From an uncultured Desulfobacteraceae bacterium (GTDB lineage: Bacteria; Desulfobacterota; Desulfobacteria; Desulfobacterales; Desulfatirhabdiaceae), in assembly GCA_903839535.1 (NCBI GenBank), contig CAIMCT010000144.1:1-32445 (forward strand): a DNA stretch of 32,445 bases. The letters are read 5' to 3'. The position numbers and the translations under genes were made by a program. Positions 17,822-25,838 of this stretch are shown one piece after another (within the stretch, counting starts at the first letter, position 1; each line of letters opens with the position of its first letter). The notes beneath the pieces are model-generated. The model saw nothing but the letters and a program-made list of their open reading frames with translations. It did not search any database and had not been told where the DNA came from.

Positions 17822-19207
17822 ATGCCTGAAGGAACACTCTGTAATAAAATACCGGTAAATACCAAGGAAGAGCTTTTAACGCTTTTGGCCGATAAGAGTG
17901 GAAAGACTTATTACGAGGAAATGAACCACCTGGATGTGGATCATGCAGCGCTGAAGACGACCCTGGATAAATCCTGCAAGTCTCGTATCCGCACCTGGCT
18001 TGAAATCTGTGCGCACTGCGGCATGTGCGCAGACAGTTGTTTTTTCTATCTGGCCAACAACAAGGACCCCAAGCAGGTTCCCTCTTACAAGATACAGTCC
18101 ACGCTGGGCGAGATCGTCAAACGAAACGGGAATGTGGACAATGCCTTCATGCAGAAGACAATGGACATTGCCTGGGGAAAATGCACTTGCTGCAACCGCT
18201 GCGGCATGTACTGTCCCTTCGGGATTGATATGGGCGTGATGTTCGGTTACCTGAGAGGGCTTTGCTTTTCCCAGGGGTTTGTTCCATGGGAACTGAAGAT
18301 CGGCTCTGGAATGCACCGGATATACCGGGCCCAGATGGATGTTACATCCGAAGATTGGGTGGATACCTGCCAGTGGAGGATGGAAGAAAACGCGGATGAC
18401 TGGCCGGGGCTTGAGATACCCATCGACAAAGAAAATGCGGATATAATTTACACGGTAAATGCCAGAGAGCCTAAGCATTACCCTGAGGATTTGGACGAGG
18501 CGGCAATCTTATTCCATCTTGCAGGCGAAAACTGGACCGTTCCCAGCGTCGGTTGGGAGGAAACGAGTTTGGCCATGTTTGCCGGAGACTGGGAAGGGTG
18601 CAGGCTTCAGGTTCAGGCTGTGTATGATGCGATGGAGCGCCTCAAACCCAAGCGCATGGTTGTTACCGAATGTGGGCATGCCTACCGGGCAACCGTAATT
18701 GAGGGGCCTTACTGGGCCGGTCTTAAAAGTGGCAAAACGCCGGTTCCCAGCTTCCATTATGTGGAATGGGTTGCAGAGGCGCTTAGGACAGGCAAGCTCA
18801 AGCTGGATCCTTCCAAAAAGATCAAGGAACCGGTCACCTATCAGGATTCCTGCAACTACATTCGAAATGCAGGACTCAGTGACTGCGCCCGGGAAATCAT
18901 GAGCTACATCGCTGAGGACTTTCGAGAGATGCGGCCCAACAGGGAGCATAATTTCTGCTGCGGCGGCGGTGGCGGCATGAACGGTCTGGGACGGTATCGG
19001 GAAGAACGCAATGTTGGGCTTAAGGTCAAGCGGGATCAGATTCTGGCAACCGGCGCAAAACTGGTCATATCTCCCTGCCATAACTGCTGGGATGCTATCC
19101 GGGACCTGGAAGAAATCTATAAAGTTGGGATCAGGTGGTCGTTTCTGAAACCGATTCTTCTGAAAATGGTGATTGTTCCGGACCACATGAAGCCTGTTGA
19201 AGAATGA
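17822..19207 (+). CDS. hmcF: Hmc complex HdrD-like iron-sulfur subunit HmcF
   Basis: Cytoplasmic subunit of the Hmc complex, related to HdrD and DsrK. Two 4Fe-4S motifs, [11 protein letters not shown] (Cys from 63) and [12 protein letters not shown] (from 121), are followed by a CCG-type region with the Cys of [32 protein letters not shown] and SPCHNCWD. Such regions bind special Fe-S clusters that act on disulfides or similar substrates. Length is 461 aa, as in Desulfovibrio. Only GGAA precedes the ATG. The next gene starts 6 nt after the stop. Confidence 0.96.
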   Translation: MPEGTLCNKIPVNTKEELLTLLADKSGKTYYEEMNHLDVDHAALKTTLDKSCKSRIRTWLEICAHCGMCADSCFFYLANNKDPKQVPSYKIQSTLGEIVKRNGNVDNAFMQKTMDIAWGKCTCCNRCGMYCPFGIDMGVMFGYLRGLCFSQGFVPWELKIGSGMHRIYRAQMDVTSEDWVDTCQWRMEENADDWPGLEIPIDKENADIIYTVNAREPKHYPEDLDEAAILFHLAGENWTVPSVGWEETSLAMFAGDWEGCRLQVQAVYDAMERLKPKRMVVTECGHAYRATVIEGPYWAGLKSGKTPVPSFHYVEWVAEALRTGKLKLDPSKKIKEPVTYQDSCNYIRNAGLSDCAREIMSYIAEDFREMRPNREHNFCCGGGGGMNGLGRYREERNVGLKVKRDQILATGAKLVISPCHNCWDAIRDLEEIYKVGIRWSFLKPILLKMVIVPDHMKPVEE

Positions 19208-19213
19208 TCTTGA

Positions 19214-19753
19214 ATGAATGAAATCACGCTGACATCTGATGGCGTTATCGTTTCTGACGGCCGACCGGCTGAAGCCGGTCGGCCTCTGATGTTTCTCAGC
19301 GCTCAGGTCAAACTGGCCTCCGATTATACCCTGCGGGGGTTTTTTAAACTGATCGAAAAATACCCGCTCCTGTCGGAACTTAATCCGTTTTTTGCAGCTT
19401 CTCTGGAACAGTACCGTAAAAGCCCTGCCGGCGGATGCCATGAACCATCTCTGGATTGTCTGCTGCTTACAAAGACTATCGAAATGATAGGTTTCCCAGG
19501 AAAACCCCGCCTTGAAATATACCACTCGCTGTATGGGCTTCAAGGGCTGAATTTTCATGAAATCAAGGATTTCCCGCTTGAAAACCTTCTGGATATGCCC
19601 CTGACGCTGGGGAAACTCAAACACGTTGTTTTTGGCGACAAGGTGGATATCTTCGAGTTTGATACGGTATTCACTCTATTTGAACTGATTGATGCCATTT
19701 TATGGGAGCTCAGCTTTCATGGTACACTATTGGCCTGTGAAATACGGAGGTGA
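19214..19753 (+). CDS. Unknown protein downstream of hmcF
   Basis: A 179-aa protein I do not recognise. It has no signal peptide or membrane helix. Conserved-looking parts are SDYTLRGFFKLIEKYPLLSE, CHEPSLDCLLLTKTIEMIGF and a C-terminal FDTVFTLFELIDAILWEL segment. The first 25 residues are encoded partly by a palindrome (19259-19284), so translation may really start at the in-frame ATG 19289 (MFLSAQVKLASD). Neither start has a good ribosome binding site, and coupling to hmcF 6 nt upstream is likely. The stop lies 2 nt before the Usp start. Its place between hmcF and the stress protein suggests an accessory or regulatory role for Hmc. Confidence 0.8.
   Translation: MNEITLTSDGVIVSDGRPAEAGRPLMFLSAQVKLASDYTLRGFFKLIEKYPLLSELNPFFAASLEQYRKSPAGGCHEPSLDCLLLTKTIEMIGFPGKPRLEIYHSLYGLQGLNFHEIKDFPLENLLDMPLTLGKLKHVVFGDKVDIFEFDTVFTLFELIDAILWELSFHGTLLACEIRR
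19259..19284. repeat. Perfect 11-bp stem with TGAA loop inside a gene start
   Basis: GGCCGACCGGC, TGAA, GCCGGTCGGCC. It encodes the residues around GRPAEAGRP of the 179-aa protein and resembles the GC palindrome at 8702-8721 (shared CGACCGGC). Confidence 0.75.
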
Positions 19754-19755
19754 CA

Positions 19756-20676
19756 ATGTTCGATAAAATCATGTTTGCAACCACCGGAACGCCAGTTTGC
19801 GATAATGCCGCACATGTGGCGTTTGATATCGCGAAAAAATACAATTCGAAGCTTCATATGTTTCATGTGCTGGGGCTTCCGACCAGGGGATTCGGCCAGG
19901 TTGTGGTGGATACCCGCACCGGCGAAGAAGAAAGCTACGACCTGGATTATATCTCATGGGTAGGGGAAGAGCTTAAAAATACCTACGACAAATATCTGGC
20001 TACCTGTAAAAGCTGCGAAATTGACTCCATTGCAGGCATCCCCCATACCGAGATTCTAAGAAAGGCGCGCAAGATAGATGCGGATCTCATTGTTATGGGC
20101 GCGCATTCCCGGCAGGAAGAGACGGGCGCTACCCGGTACCGGGGGGCAGTGGGCACAAACATGCAGAAAGTGGCCAGAGGCGCCAGATGTCCGGTGCTGA
20201 TTGTCAGCAGACCCTGCACCACATGTCTGTGGTATTTCTCCAATATCGTATTTGGGACTGATTTCAGCAAAGCCTCTTTTTCGGCATTTCTGTTTGCTTA
20301 TAAACTGGCGGAGGAAATTGGCAGCAAGCTCTATATTTTCCATTCCCTTGATTTAAGTCAGGTTCATGCAGGCAAGGTTGTTCCCCAGGAAGAGATTGAA
20401 GCTCGAATCCAGGAAGCCAGAAAAAAAATCGAAAAACTCTATGTTCCCCATCTCAAAGGTTACGACAACTATGAAGTCGGTATCTGGGAAGGAATTCCTT
20501 ATGTGGAAATTCTGAAATATTCCAGGGCCAAAAACGCAGACCTCATTGTGATGGCTCATCACACCAAGGAAGTTGATCCGGATGCCGCAATTCTTGGCAG
20601 CACAGTAGAGCAGGTGGTACTGCGGGCCTCATGCCCAGTCGCCAGCGTTAACCACCCGGACAAGGTTTCGGGCTGA
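19756..20676 (+). CDS. Tandem-domain universal stress protein (UspA family)
   Basis: Two Usp domains in 306 residues: the first (about 1-155) opens MFDKIMFATTGTPVCDNAAH and the second (about 158-300) opens NIVFGTDFSKASFSAFLFAY. Each ends with a typical nucleotide-binding strand-loop: DLIVMGAHSRQEE...GTNMQKVARGARCPVLIV and DLIVMAHHTKE...LGSTVEQVVLRASCPV. The second keeps GS(T/N)xxxV, the first is altered (GTNMQKV), so ATP binding may differ between domains. ATG 19756 has GGAGG 5 nt upstream; a GTG at 19750 is inside that site. A Cys pair in SRPCTTCLWYF is unusual. The preceding gene ends 2 nt upstream. Confidence 0.93.
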   Translation: MFDKIMFATTGTPVCDNAAHVAFDIAKKYNSKLHMFHVLGLPTRGFGQVVVDTRTGEEESYDLDYISWVGEELKNTYDKYLATCKSCEIDSIAGIPHTEILRKARKIDADLIVMGAHSRQEETGATRYRGAVGTNMQKVARGARCPVLIVSRPCTTCLWYFSNIVFGTDFSKASFSAFLFAYKLAEEIGSKLYIFHSLDLSQVHAGKVVPQEEIEARIQEARKKIEKLYVPHLKGYDNYEVGIWEGIPYVEILKYSRAKNADLIVMAHHTKEVDPDAAILGSTVEQVVLRASCPVASVNHPDKVSG

Positions 20677-20694
20677 AAAAAGGATGTTTTGTTC

Positions 20695-21090
20695 ATGAGC
20701 AAAAAGAAAGTTCTCATTGTTGACGATGAACTTGATATGAGAATCTTTCTTTCCACCCTTCTGGAGACCAGCGGCTATCAACCGGTTACCACCCGGGATG
20801 GCTTGGACGGCGTTTCCAAGGCCCGCACCGTAAAACCGGATATAATAATTCTGGATGTGATGATGCCAGGTGAAGGCGGCGTTCAGATGTACCGGAAGCT
20901 CAAGACGGATCAGGAACTGGTGTCGATTCCGGTGGTGATGCTTTCGGCAGTTGAAAAAATAAGTTTTTATCATTATCTCAATATGTTGAATTCAAGATTG
21001 ACCTGTCCGATTCCGCAACCGGCAGCATATCTTGAAAAACCGGTTGACCCGGACCAGCTTCTGATAGTGCTGAAATCCCTTTTGTTATAG
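20695..21090 (+). CDS. Stand-alone response regulator receiver protein
   Basis: A 131-aa single REC domain with the acidic pair in VLIVDDELDM (about 12-13), the phospho-acceptor Asp in IIILDVMMPG (about 53) and the conserved Lys in YLEKPVDPD. There is no output domain, so it acts by protein contact or phosphotransfer. A short insertion-like stretch (SFYHYLNMLNSRLTCPIPQP) lies before the Lys region. In Desulfovibrio the hmc operon is followed by rrf1, also a receiver protein; this gene is in a comparable place, but orthology is inferred from position only. An AAAAAGGA site precedes the ATG by about 11 nt; the TTG at 20689 was rejected. Confidence 0.92.
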   Translation: MSKKKVLIVDDELDMRIFLSTLLETSGYQPVTTRDGLDGVSKARTVKPDIIILDVMMPGEGGVQMYRKLKTDQELVSIPVVMLSAVEKISFYHYLNMLNSRLTCPIPQPAAYLEKPVDPDQLLIVLKSLLL

Positions 21091-21093
21091 GCG

Positions 21094-21170
21094 TGAATTC
21101 AATTAGGAATTGCGAATTATGAATAAAAAACAACCTACATTCGTAATTCTTAATTTATAATTCATAATTT
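21094..21170. repeat. ATTACGAAT-type imperfect inverted repeat
   Basis: Left arm around AATTAGGAATTGCGAATTATG and right arm around ATTCGTAATTCTTAATTTAT share the same core as the repeats at 16604 and 17709. The rest of the gap to 21281 holds a tandem CTGTCCAT (21219-21237) and TTTCGTGTTTC, relics of other repeats, and no gene. Confidence 0.65.
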
Positions 21171-21281
21171 TGGTGTCTTTAGGAAACAAAAATACAGAAG
21201 CTTGACTTTTTATTATCCTGTCCATTCTGTCCATCCACATAAATCGTTCTTTCGTGTTTCTGCAAACCTGGATGCATCATA

Positions 21282-23219
21282 TTGACTAAAGGCACGCAAA
21301 AAAAGCTCCTGCTGGTTGATGATGAAGAAGGTATTCGCAAGGTGTTGGGAATATCATTGTCCGATATGGGATATGATGTTCTTACCGCTGAAAGCGGCGA
21401 TGAAGCCCTATCTATATTCAGATCAGAATCCCCCCCCATTGTATTGACCGATATTAAAATGCCAGGGCTGGACGGCATTGGTCTGCTGCAGAAAATCAAG
21501 ATTGAAAAACCTGAAACCGAAGTCATCATGATTACCGGCCATGGGGACATGGAATTGGCCATAAAAAGTCTCAAGCTGGAAGCCACGGATTTTGTCACCA
21601 AACCCATCAATGACGACGTCCTTGAAATAGCCCTCAAGCGAGCCAATGAGCGTATTCTGATGCGCAGTCAGTTGAGGTCTTATACGGAAAACCTTGAGCT
21701 GATGGTCAAGGAAAAATCAGAAAAACTCGTTGAACTGGAACGGCTGACTGCGATCGATCAGGCAATGGAAGGGCTGTCGTCAGCCATGCGAGGTATTGCA
21801 GACGATCTGGGAGAGGACCGGCTGCGGCATTTCAATGAAATGCCCTGTTTTGTGTCGGTGCATAACCGTCAGTTGAAAGTTCTTGCAGCCAATCGTCTGT
21901 ATCTTCAGCGTCTTGGAAGCGCCGTGGGAGAAGACAGTTGGAAAATATACAGAGGCAAAACAGCAACCCCCGAGCAATGTCCGGTAGGAAAGACGTTTTC
22001 CAGCGGTTCAGGTCAGCGGATTCGAGAGGTTGTTGCGTTTTCGGATGGTTCACAGTCTCTGGTTATGGTGCATACTGCGCCGATTCGAAACAGCGACGGA
22101 ACCCTGGAGCTGGTGCTTGAAATATCAGCGGACATCTCCGAAGTCAAACGGCTTCAGGATGAGCTGGATGCCACCCAGCAGCGGTATCAGCAGCTTTTTG
22201 ACGAGTCCCCGTGTTACATTACGGTTCAGGATCGAAATTTCAGAATAATAGCAACCAATAAGCGATTTAAGGAAGACTTTGGGGATGAACTGGATTCCAG
22301 ATGTTTTCAGGTGTATCAGAACCGGTATGAGCCATGCTGCAATTGTCCGGTTTCCAAAACATTTGAAGATGGTCAGCCCCATCAGGCGGAAATCACCGCC
22401 ACTTCAAAGTCCGGGGAACAGATTCATCTTCTGGCAGGCACTGCGCCGCTGCGGAATGCTTTCGGGCAGATTGTTCATGTAATGGAACTGGCGACCAACA
22501 TTACCCAGGTGCGAAAGCTTCAGGATCACCTGTCCTCTCTGGGACTTCTGATGAGTTCCATTTCTCATGCGGTCAAGGGGATGCTGACAGCCCTTGATGG
22601 CGGCTTATACTTGATTCAATCTGGCCTGAAGAAAAATGAACCGACCCTAATTCAGGAAGGCATTGATGCGGCGAATCTTACGGCGGAGCGGATTCGAAAT
22701 GCGGTTCTGGATATTCTCTATTACGCCAAAGAACGTGAACTGAAAAAGGAAGACACCCCTGTTTCGAGTCTGGTGCGTGATGTGTTTCAGATTATTGAAC
22801 CCAGGATGAAGAATTTGCCCATTGCTTATGCTTGTGACATTGAACCCTCCCTGGGAAGCATTGAAGTTGACCGCACTGCATTACGGACGGCGCTGGTCAA
22901 TATTCTGGAAAATGCCGTTGAAGCCTGTGTGGAGGATTCCGGTAAACCGTCACACAGAATCGGTTTTAGCGCCAGAGCTAATGGCAGCCATCTGCTGTTT
23001 GAAGTCAGTGATGATGGGATCGGGATGGATCAGCAAACTCAGGAAAAGCTGTTTTCCCTGTTTTTTTCTTCCAAAGGACAAAAGGGAACCGGATTGGGTC
23101 TCTTTATTGCGCAAAGGGTGATCCGGCAGCACCAGGGGACTGTTTCCGTGCTTTCCAGTTTAGGTAAGGGAACAACGGTCAGCATTCTCATTCCGGTCAG
23201 ATCTGACATTGCCATATGA
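21282..23219 (+). CDS. Hybrid receiver-PAS-PAS sensor histidine kinase
   Basis: A 645-aa soluble hybrid kinase with no membrane helix. Domains in order: REC (about 5-120; phospho-acceptor Asp57 in VLTDIKMPG), a coiled linker (LELMVKEKSEKLVELERL), two PAS domains (about 165-285 and 290-405), a histidine box SISHAVKG (His429) and an ATPase domain with N-box NILENAVEAC, DDGIGMD and GTGLGL. Both PAS domains carry a Cys-Pro-Val motif (QCPVGKTFSSG and CNCPVSKTFEDG), which could sense redox state or bind a cofactor. Start is TTG 21282; no ATG or GTG is in frame between it and the stop upstream. It lies after the receiver protein and ends 2 nt before repeat copy C. Confidence 0.92.
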   Translation: MTKGTQKKLLLVDDEEGIRKVLGISLSDMGYDVLTAESGDEALSIFRSESPPIVLTDIKMPGLDGIGLLQKIKIEKPETEVIMITGHGDMELAIKSLKLEATDFVTKPINDDVLEIALKRANERILMRSQLRSYTENLELMVKEKSEKLVELERLTAIDQAMEGLSSAMRGIADDLGEDRLRHFNEMPCFVSVHNRQLKVLAANRLYLQRLGSAVGEDSWKIYRGKTATPEQCPVGKTFSSGSGQRIREVVAFSDGSQSLVMVHTAPIRNSDGTLELVLEISADISEVKRLQDELDATQQRYQQLFDESPCYITVQDRNFRIIATNKRFKEDFGDELDSRCFQVYQNRYEPCCNCPVSKTFEDGQPHQAEITATSKSGEQIHLLAGTAPLRNAFGQIVHVMELATNITQVRKLQDHLSSLGLLMSSISHAVKGMLTALDGGLYLIQSGLKKNEPTLIQEGIDAANLTAERIRNAVLDILYYAKERELKKEDTPVSSLVRDVFQIIEPRMKNLPIAYACDIEPSLGSIEVDRTALRTALVNILENAVEACVEDSGKPSHRIGFSARANGSHLLFEVSDDGIGMDQQTQEKLFSLFFSSKGQKGTGLGLFIAQRVIRQHQGTVSVLSSLGKGTTVSILIPVRSDIAI

Positions 23220-23221
23220 AT

Positions 23222-23328
23222 TATACTGCGAACTGGCATAATTTTACGTTTTTGATCCCCCACCCCAACCCTCCCCCGCTGGGAGAGGGAGTTTATGAAA
23301 AGCGCAGATTATGCCAGTTCGCAGTATA
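23222..23328 (+). repeat. 107-bp inverted-repeat-ended element, copy C
   Basis: Same family as copies A and B with perfect 21-bp terminal inverted repeats beginning TATACTGCGAACTGG. It begins 2 nt after the kinase stop codon. The following 23329-23522 holds the palindrome at 23453 and no gene. Confidence 0.95.
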
Positions 23329-23452
23329 TGAATAATCTATTGAAAATCGAATGTTTTGTTTTTATCACCAATTCATAATTGCCTTATTGACGTAGTGGTA
23401 TTTTTTCCTGTTTTGCCACGGGTATCTTTCATCGGGCAATCCTGGCATTAGA

Positions 23453-23470
23453 GGCGAATAATTATTCGCC
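23453..23470. repeat. Perfect 18-bp palindrome GGCGAATAATTATTCGCC
   Basis: Followed by CGTAC as at 8702-8721, so probably the same GGCGAN-type repeat family. It lies about 50 nt upstream of the 771-aa Hdr-fusion gene, where it could also act as a regulatory site. Confidence 0.65.
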
Positions 23471-23522
23471 CGTACTTTGGTGTGTGACCAGGTGTTAACC
23501 GCAGGTTACGGGGACAATTGCT

Positions 23523-25838
23523 ATGGGGCGTAATGCCATTGATCAAAATTTGTTGGGTGAAATAGAAAAACTGGGCGCCAAGGATATGGAGCTGTGCATG
23601 CAGTGCGGGAATTGTGCTGCAACCTGTCCCTTGTCAAGTGGCACCAATACCTTTCCACGAAAAATATACCGTTATCTTCAACTGGGATTAAAAGATAAAT
23701 TACTCGAATCTCCCGAACCATGGCTCTGTTATTACTGCGGTGACTGTAACACAGACTGTCCCAGGGGTGCTGAGCCGGCAGAAACCATGATGGCCACCAG
23801 ACGCTGGCTGACAACACAGTTTGACTGGACCGGCCTTGCCCAATTATTTTATTCATCACCCAAATGGCAGGTAGCCGCTTTTCTGACCGTAACACTGGGG
23901 ATTATTCTGCTTTTTCTCTTCGGACACGGGCCGGTTATTACCGATCGGGTCGCCTTGAATTCATTCGCCCCCCCCCACTGGGTGCATATCGGTGACCAGA
24001 TCATGTTCGCCATACTGGGCGCCCTACTCCTTTCAAATGGATTTCTCATGTACCGGGGTATTATGAAGAACACCCCAATACCCATTGTCACCTACCTTAC
24101 CCAAGCCCCGGTCTTTTTGCTCCACTATCTGACCCAGAAACGATGGCGCAAATGCGGAACAGGTCCAAGCTCCAGATGGCTGCGACATTTTCTATTGTTT
24201 TCCGGTTATGTCGTAATGGAAATTTTCATCATCGGTTTTCTCGAAAACTTCCAGACGGACATTGTGCATCCTTTCTGGCATCCCACACGGATTTTCGGAT
24301 ACTACGCAACGGTTGCACTCATGCTGATTTCGGGCAACATGCTATATAGCAGATGGTATGTAAAAGAAGAAAAGCTTCACCGATATTCCGATTTTACAGA
24401 TGTGTTTTTTCTGATTTTATTATTTGTCAGCGCTTTCACCGGGATTCTCATTCATATCTTCCGTCTTTCAGGGTGGCCAATCGCCACCTACACCATCTAT
24501 ACCATTCATGTCGCCATCGTTGTCGGCATGCTTAGTATCATGCTTCCCTTCGGCAAGTTATCCCACCTTTTTTACAGGCCTTTGGCCATCTTTTTGACTA
24601 CGTTAAAAGAAAAAGCTGTCAAAGAATCCCAGGTCGTTTTTGAGACAGTGACAAAAGATGTGGGTGACAATTTTATGGGTTGTATGCAGTGCGGTACCTG
24701 TTCCGGTGTTTGCCCGTGGAGCCGGATTACCTATTACAGCCCTCGACAGATACTCAGAAATATCAGCCTTGAAACCTGTACCCAGGCAACCGTTGATACG
24801 ACCGCCTGGGATTGCGCCACCTGCGGTGCCTGTGTGGAGCATTGCCCAAGAGGGATTCAAATCATTGATCTTGTAAAATCCATACGCGAGCAGAATGTGG
24901 CCGCCAAAAAACTTCCCCAAATTTTTACGGCCCCTGTCAGCAGCCTGAAAAAGAAAGGAAATCCCTGGAACGGCAAGCCGCAGGATCGGCTTGACTGGGC
25001 AAAAGCTGTTGGTATGCCAGCTTTTAGCCGGGAGAATGAGTACTGCCTTTTCACCTGCTGCACGACCGCTTATGATACCAGCTCTTCAAAAGGCTGCGAA
25101 ATGGCCGGCAAGTCACTGGTGAAATTACTCGCCCTTGCCGACGTCTCCTTTGGGACACTGGGGGACAAGGAAAGCTGCTGTGGTGATCAGGCTGCTTCCA
25201 TAGGCGAAAAAGAAACATTTTCAGGTCTTGAAAAGAAAAATACGGATATGTTTATTGGTTCTGGGGTTAAAAAGATTTTAACCTTCTCTCCACACTGCAT
25301 GAATACATTCAAAAATCAGTATGCTGGCTTGAAAAATGCTGTGGATACGGAGCATTATATTGAACTTCTCGACAGGCTGATAGCAACAGGCCGGATCAAA
25401 CCGGTGGGTATGATTGATATGACTGTCACCTATCATGACCCCTGTTATCTGGGACGGCACAATGGCATTTACGATGCGCCCAGAAGAGTGCTGAACAGCA
25501 TCCCAAAACTCAGGCTGGTTGAAATGGAAAATAACAGGGAAAGAAGCCTGTGCTGCGGCGGTGGCGGCGGTGGCCTCTGGAAAGAGTATCCGCTGGATCA
25601 TCGGTTTGGTGTCGTGCGTGTGCGTCAGGCGATTAAAACCGGCGCTGATGTTATTGCGACGGCTTGCCCCTATTGTATCCGGATGCTGAATGAAGCCATA
25701 ACTGAACTGAATGTCGAAAATAAAATACAAGTTCAGGATATTTCTGAACTCGTGTTAACATCGGTTGAATTTTCGAATGATACCAAAAAGAGTCATACCC
25801 ATATTACAAGCCTTGAGCAGGAGGACTGTCATGTCTGA
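23523..25838 (+). CDS. HdrC-cytochrome b-HdrD fusion (QmoC-like plus HmcF-like)
   Basis: A 771-aa membrane protein in three parts. Residues 25-79 form an HdrC-like ferredoxin (CMQCGNCAATC and CYYCGDCNTDC). Residues about 115-380 form a NarI/HdrE-like membrane domain of five or six helices with likely haem-ligand His and a closing FGKLSHLFYRPLAIF. Residues 387-441 are a second ferredoxin (CMQCGTCSGVC, CATCGACVEHC), followed by two CCG domains (about 508-610, 639-720) with SCCGDQ, SPHCMN, DPCYLG, LCCGGGGGG and ACPYC. The first half resembles QmoC, the second HdrD/HmcF. It may exchange electrons between menaquinone and the flavoprotein partners or a disulfide. The start ATG has a weak GGGGAC upstream. 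Its stop overlaps the next start (ATGTCTGA). Confidence 0.9.
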   Translation: MGRNAIDQNLLGEIEKLGAKDMELCMQCGNCAATCPLSSGTNTFPRKIYRYLQLGLKDKLLESPEPWLCYYCGDCNTDCPRGAEPAETMMATRRWLTTQFDWTGLAQLFYSSPKWQVAAFLTVTLGIILLFLFGHGPVITDRVALNSFAPPHWVHIGDQIMFAILGALLLSNGFLMYRGIMKNTPIPIVTYLTQAPVFLLHYLTQKRWRKCGTGPSSRWLRHFLLFSGYVVMEIFIIGFLENFQTDIVHPFWHPTRIFGYYATVALMLISGNMLYSRWYVKEEKLHRYSDFTDVFFLILLFVSAFTGILIHIFRLSGWPIATYTIYTIHVAIVVGMLSIMLPFGKLSHLFYRPLAIFLTTLKEKAVKESQVVFETVTKDVGDNFMGCMQCGTCSGVCPWSRITYYSPRQILRNISLETCTQATVDTTAWDCATCGACVEHCPRGIQIIDLVKSIREQNVAAKKLPQIFTAPVSSLKKKGNPWNGKPQDRLDWAKAVGMPAFSRENEYCLFTCCTTAYDTSSSKGCEMAGKSLVKLLALADVSFGTLGDKESCCGDQAASIGEKETFSGLEKKNTDMFIGSGVKKILTFSPHCMNTFKNQYAGLKNAVDTEHYIELLDRLIATGRIKPVGMIDMTVTYHDPCYLGRHNGIYDAPRRVLNSIPKLRLVEMENNRERSLCCGGGGGGLWKEYPLDHRFGVVRVRQAIKTGADVIATACPYCIRMLNEAITELNVENKIQVQDISELVLTSVEFSNDTKKSHTHITSLEQEDCHV

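Noticed and set aside
18509-19624. A 371-aa open frame on the minus strand opposite hmcF
   Set aside because: It lies inside hmcF and the next gene, which have strong motifs on the plus strand.
4640-23328. CRISPR-like array from the repeated 107-bp units
   Set aside because: The copies are about 9 kb apart, in both orientations, with no regular spacers and no cas genes.
23387-23404. Sigma-70 promoter for the Hdr operon (TTGACG)
   Set aside because: No acceptable -10 box at the right spacing was found.
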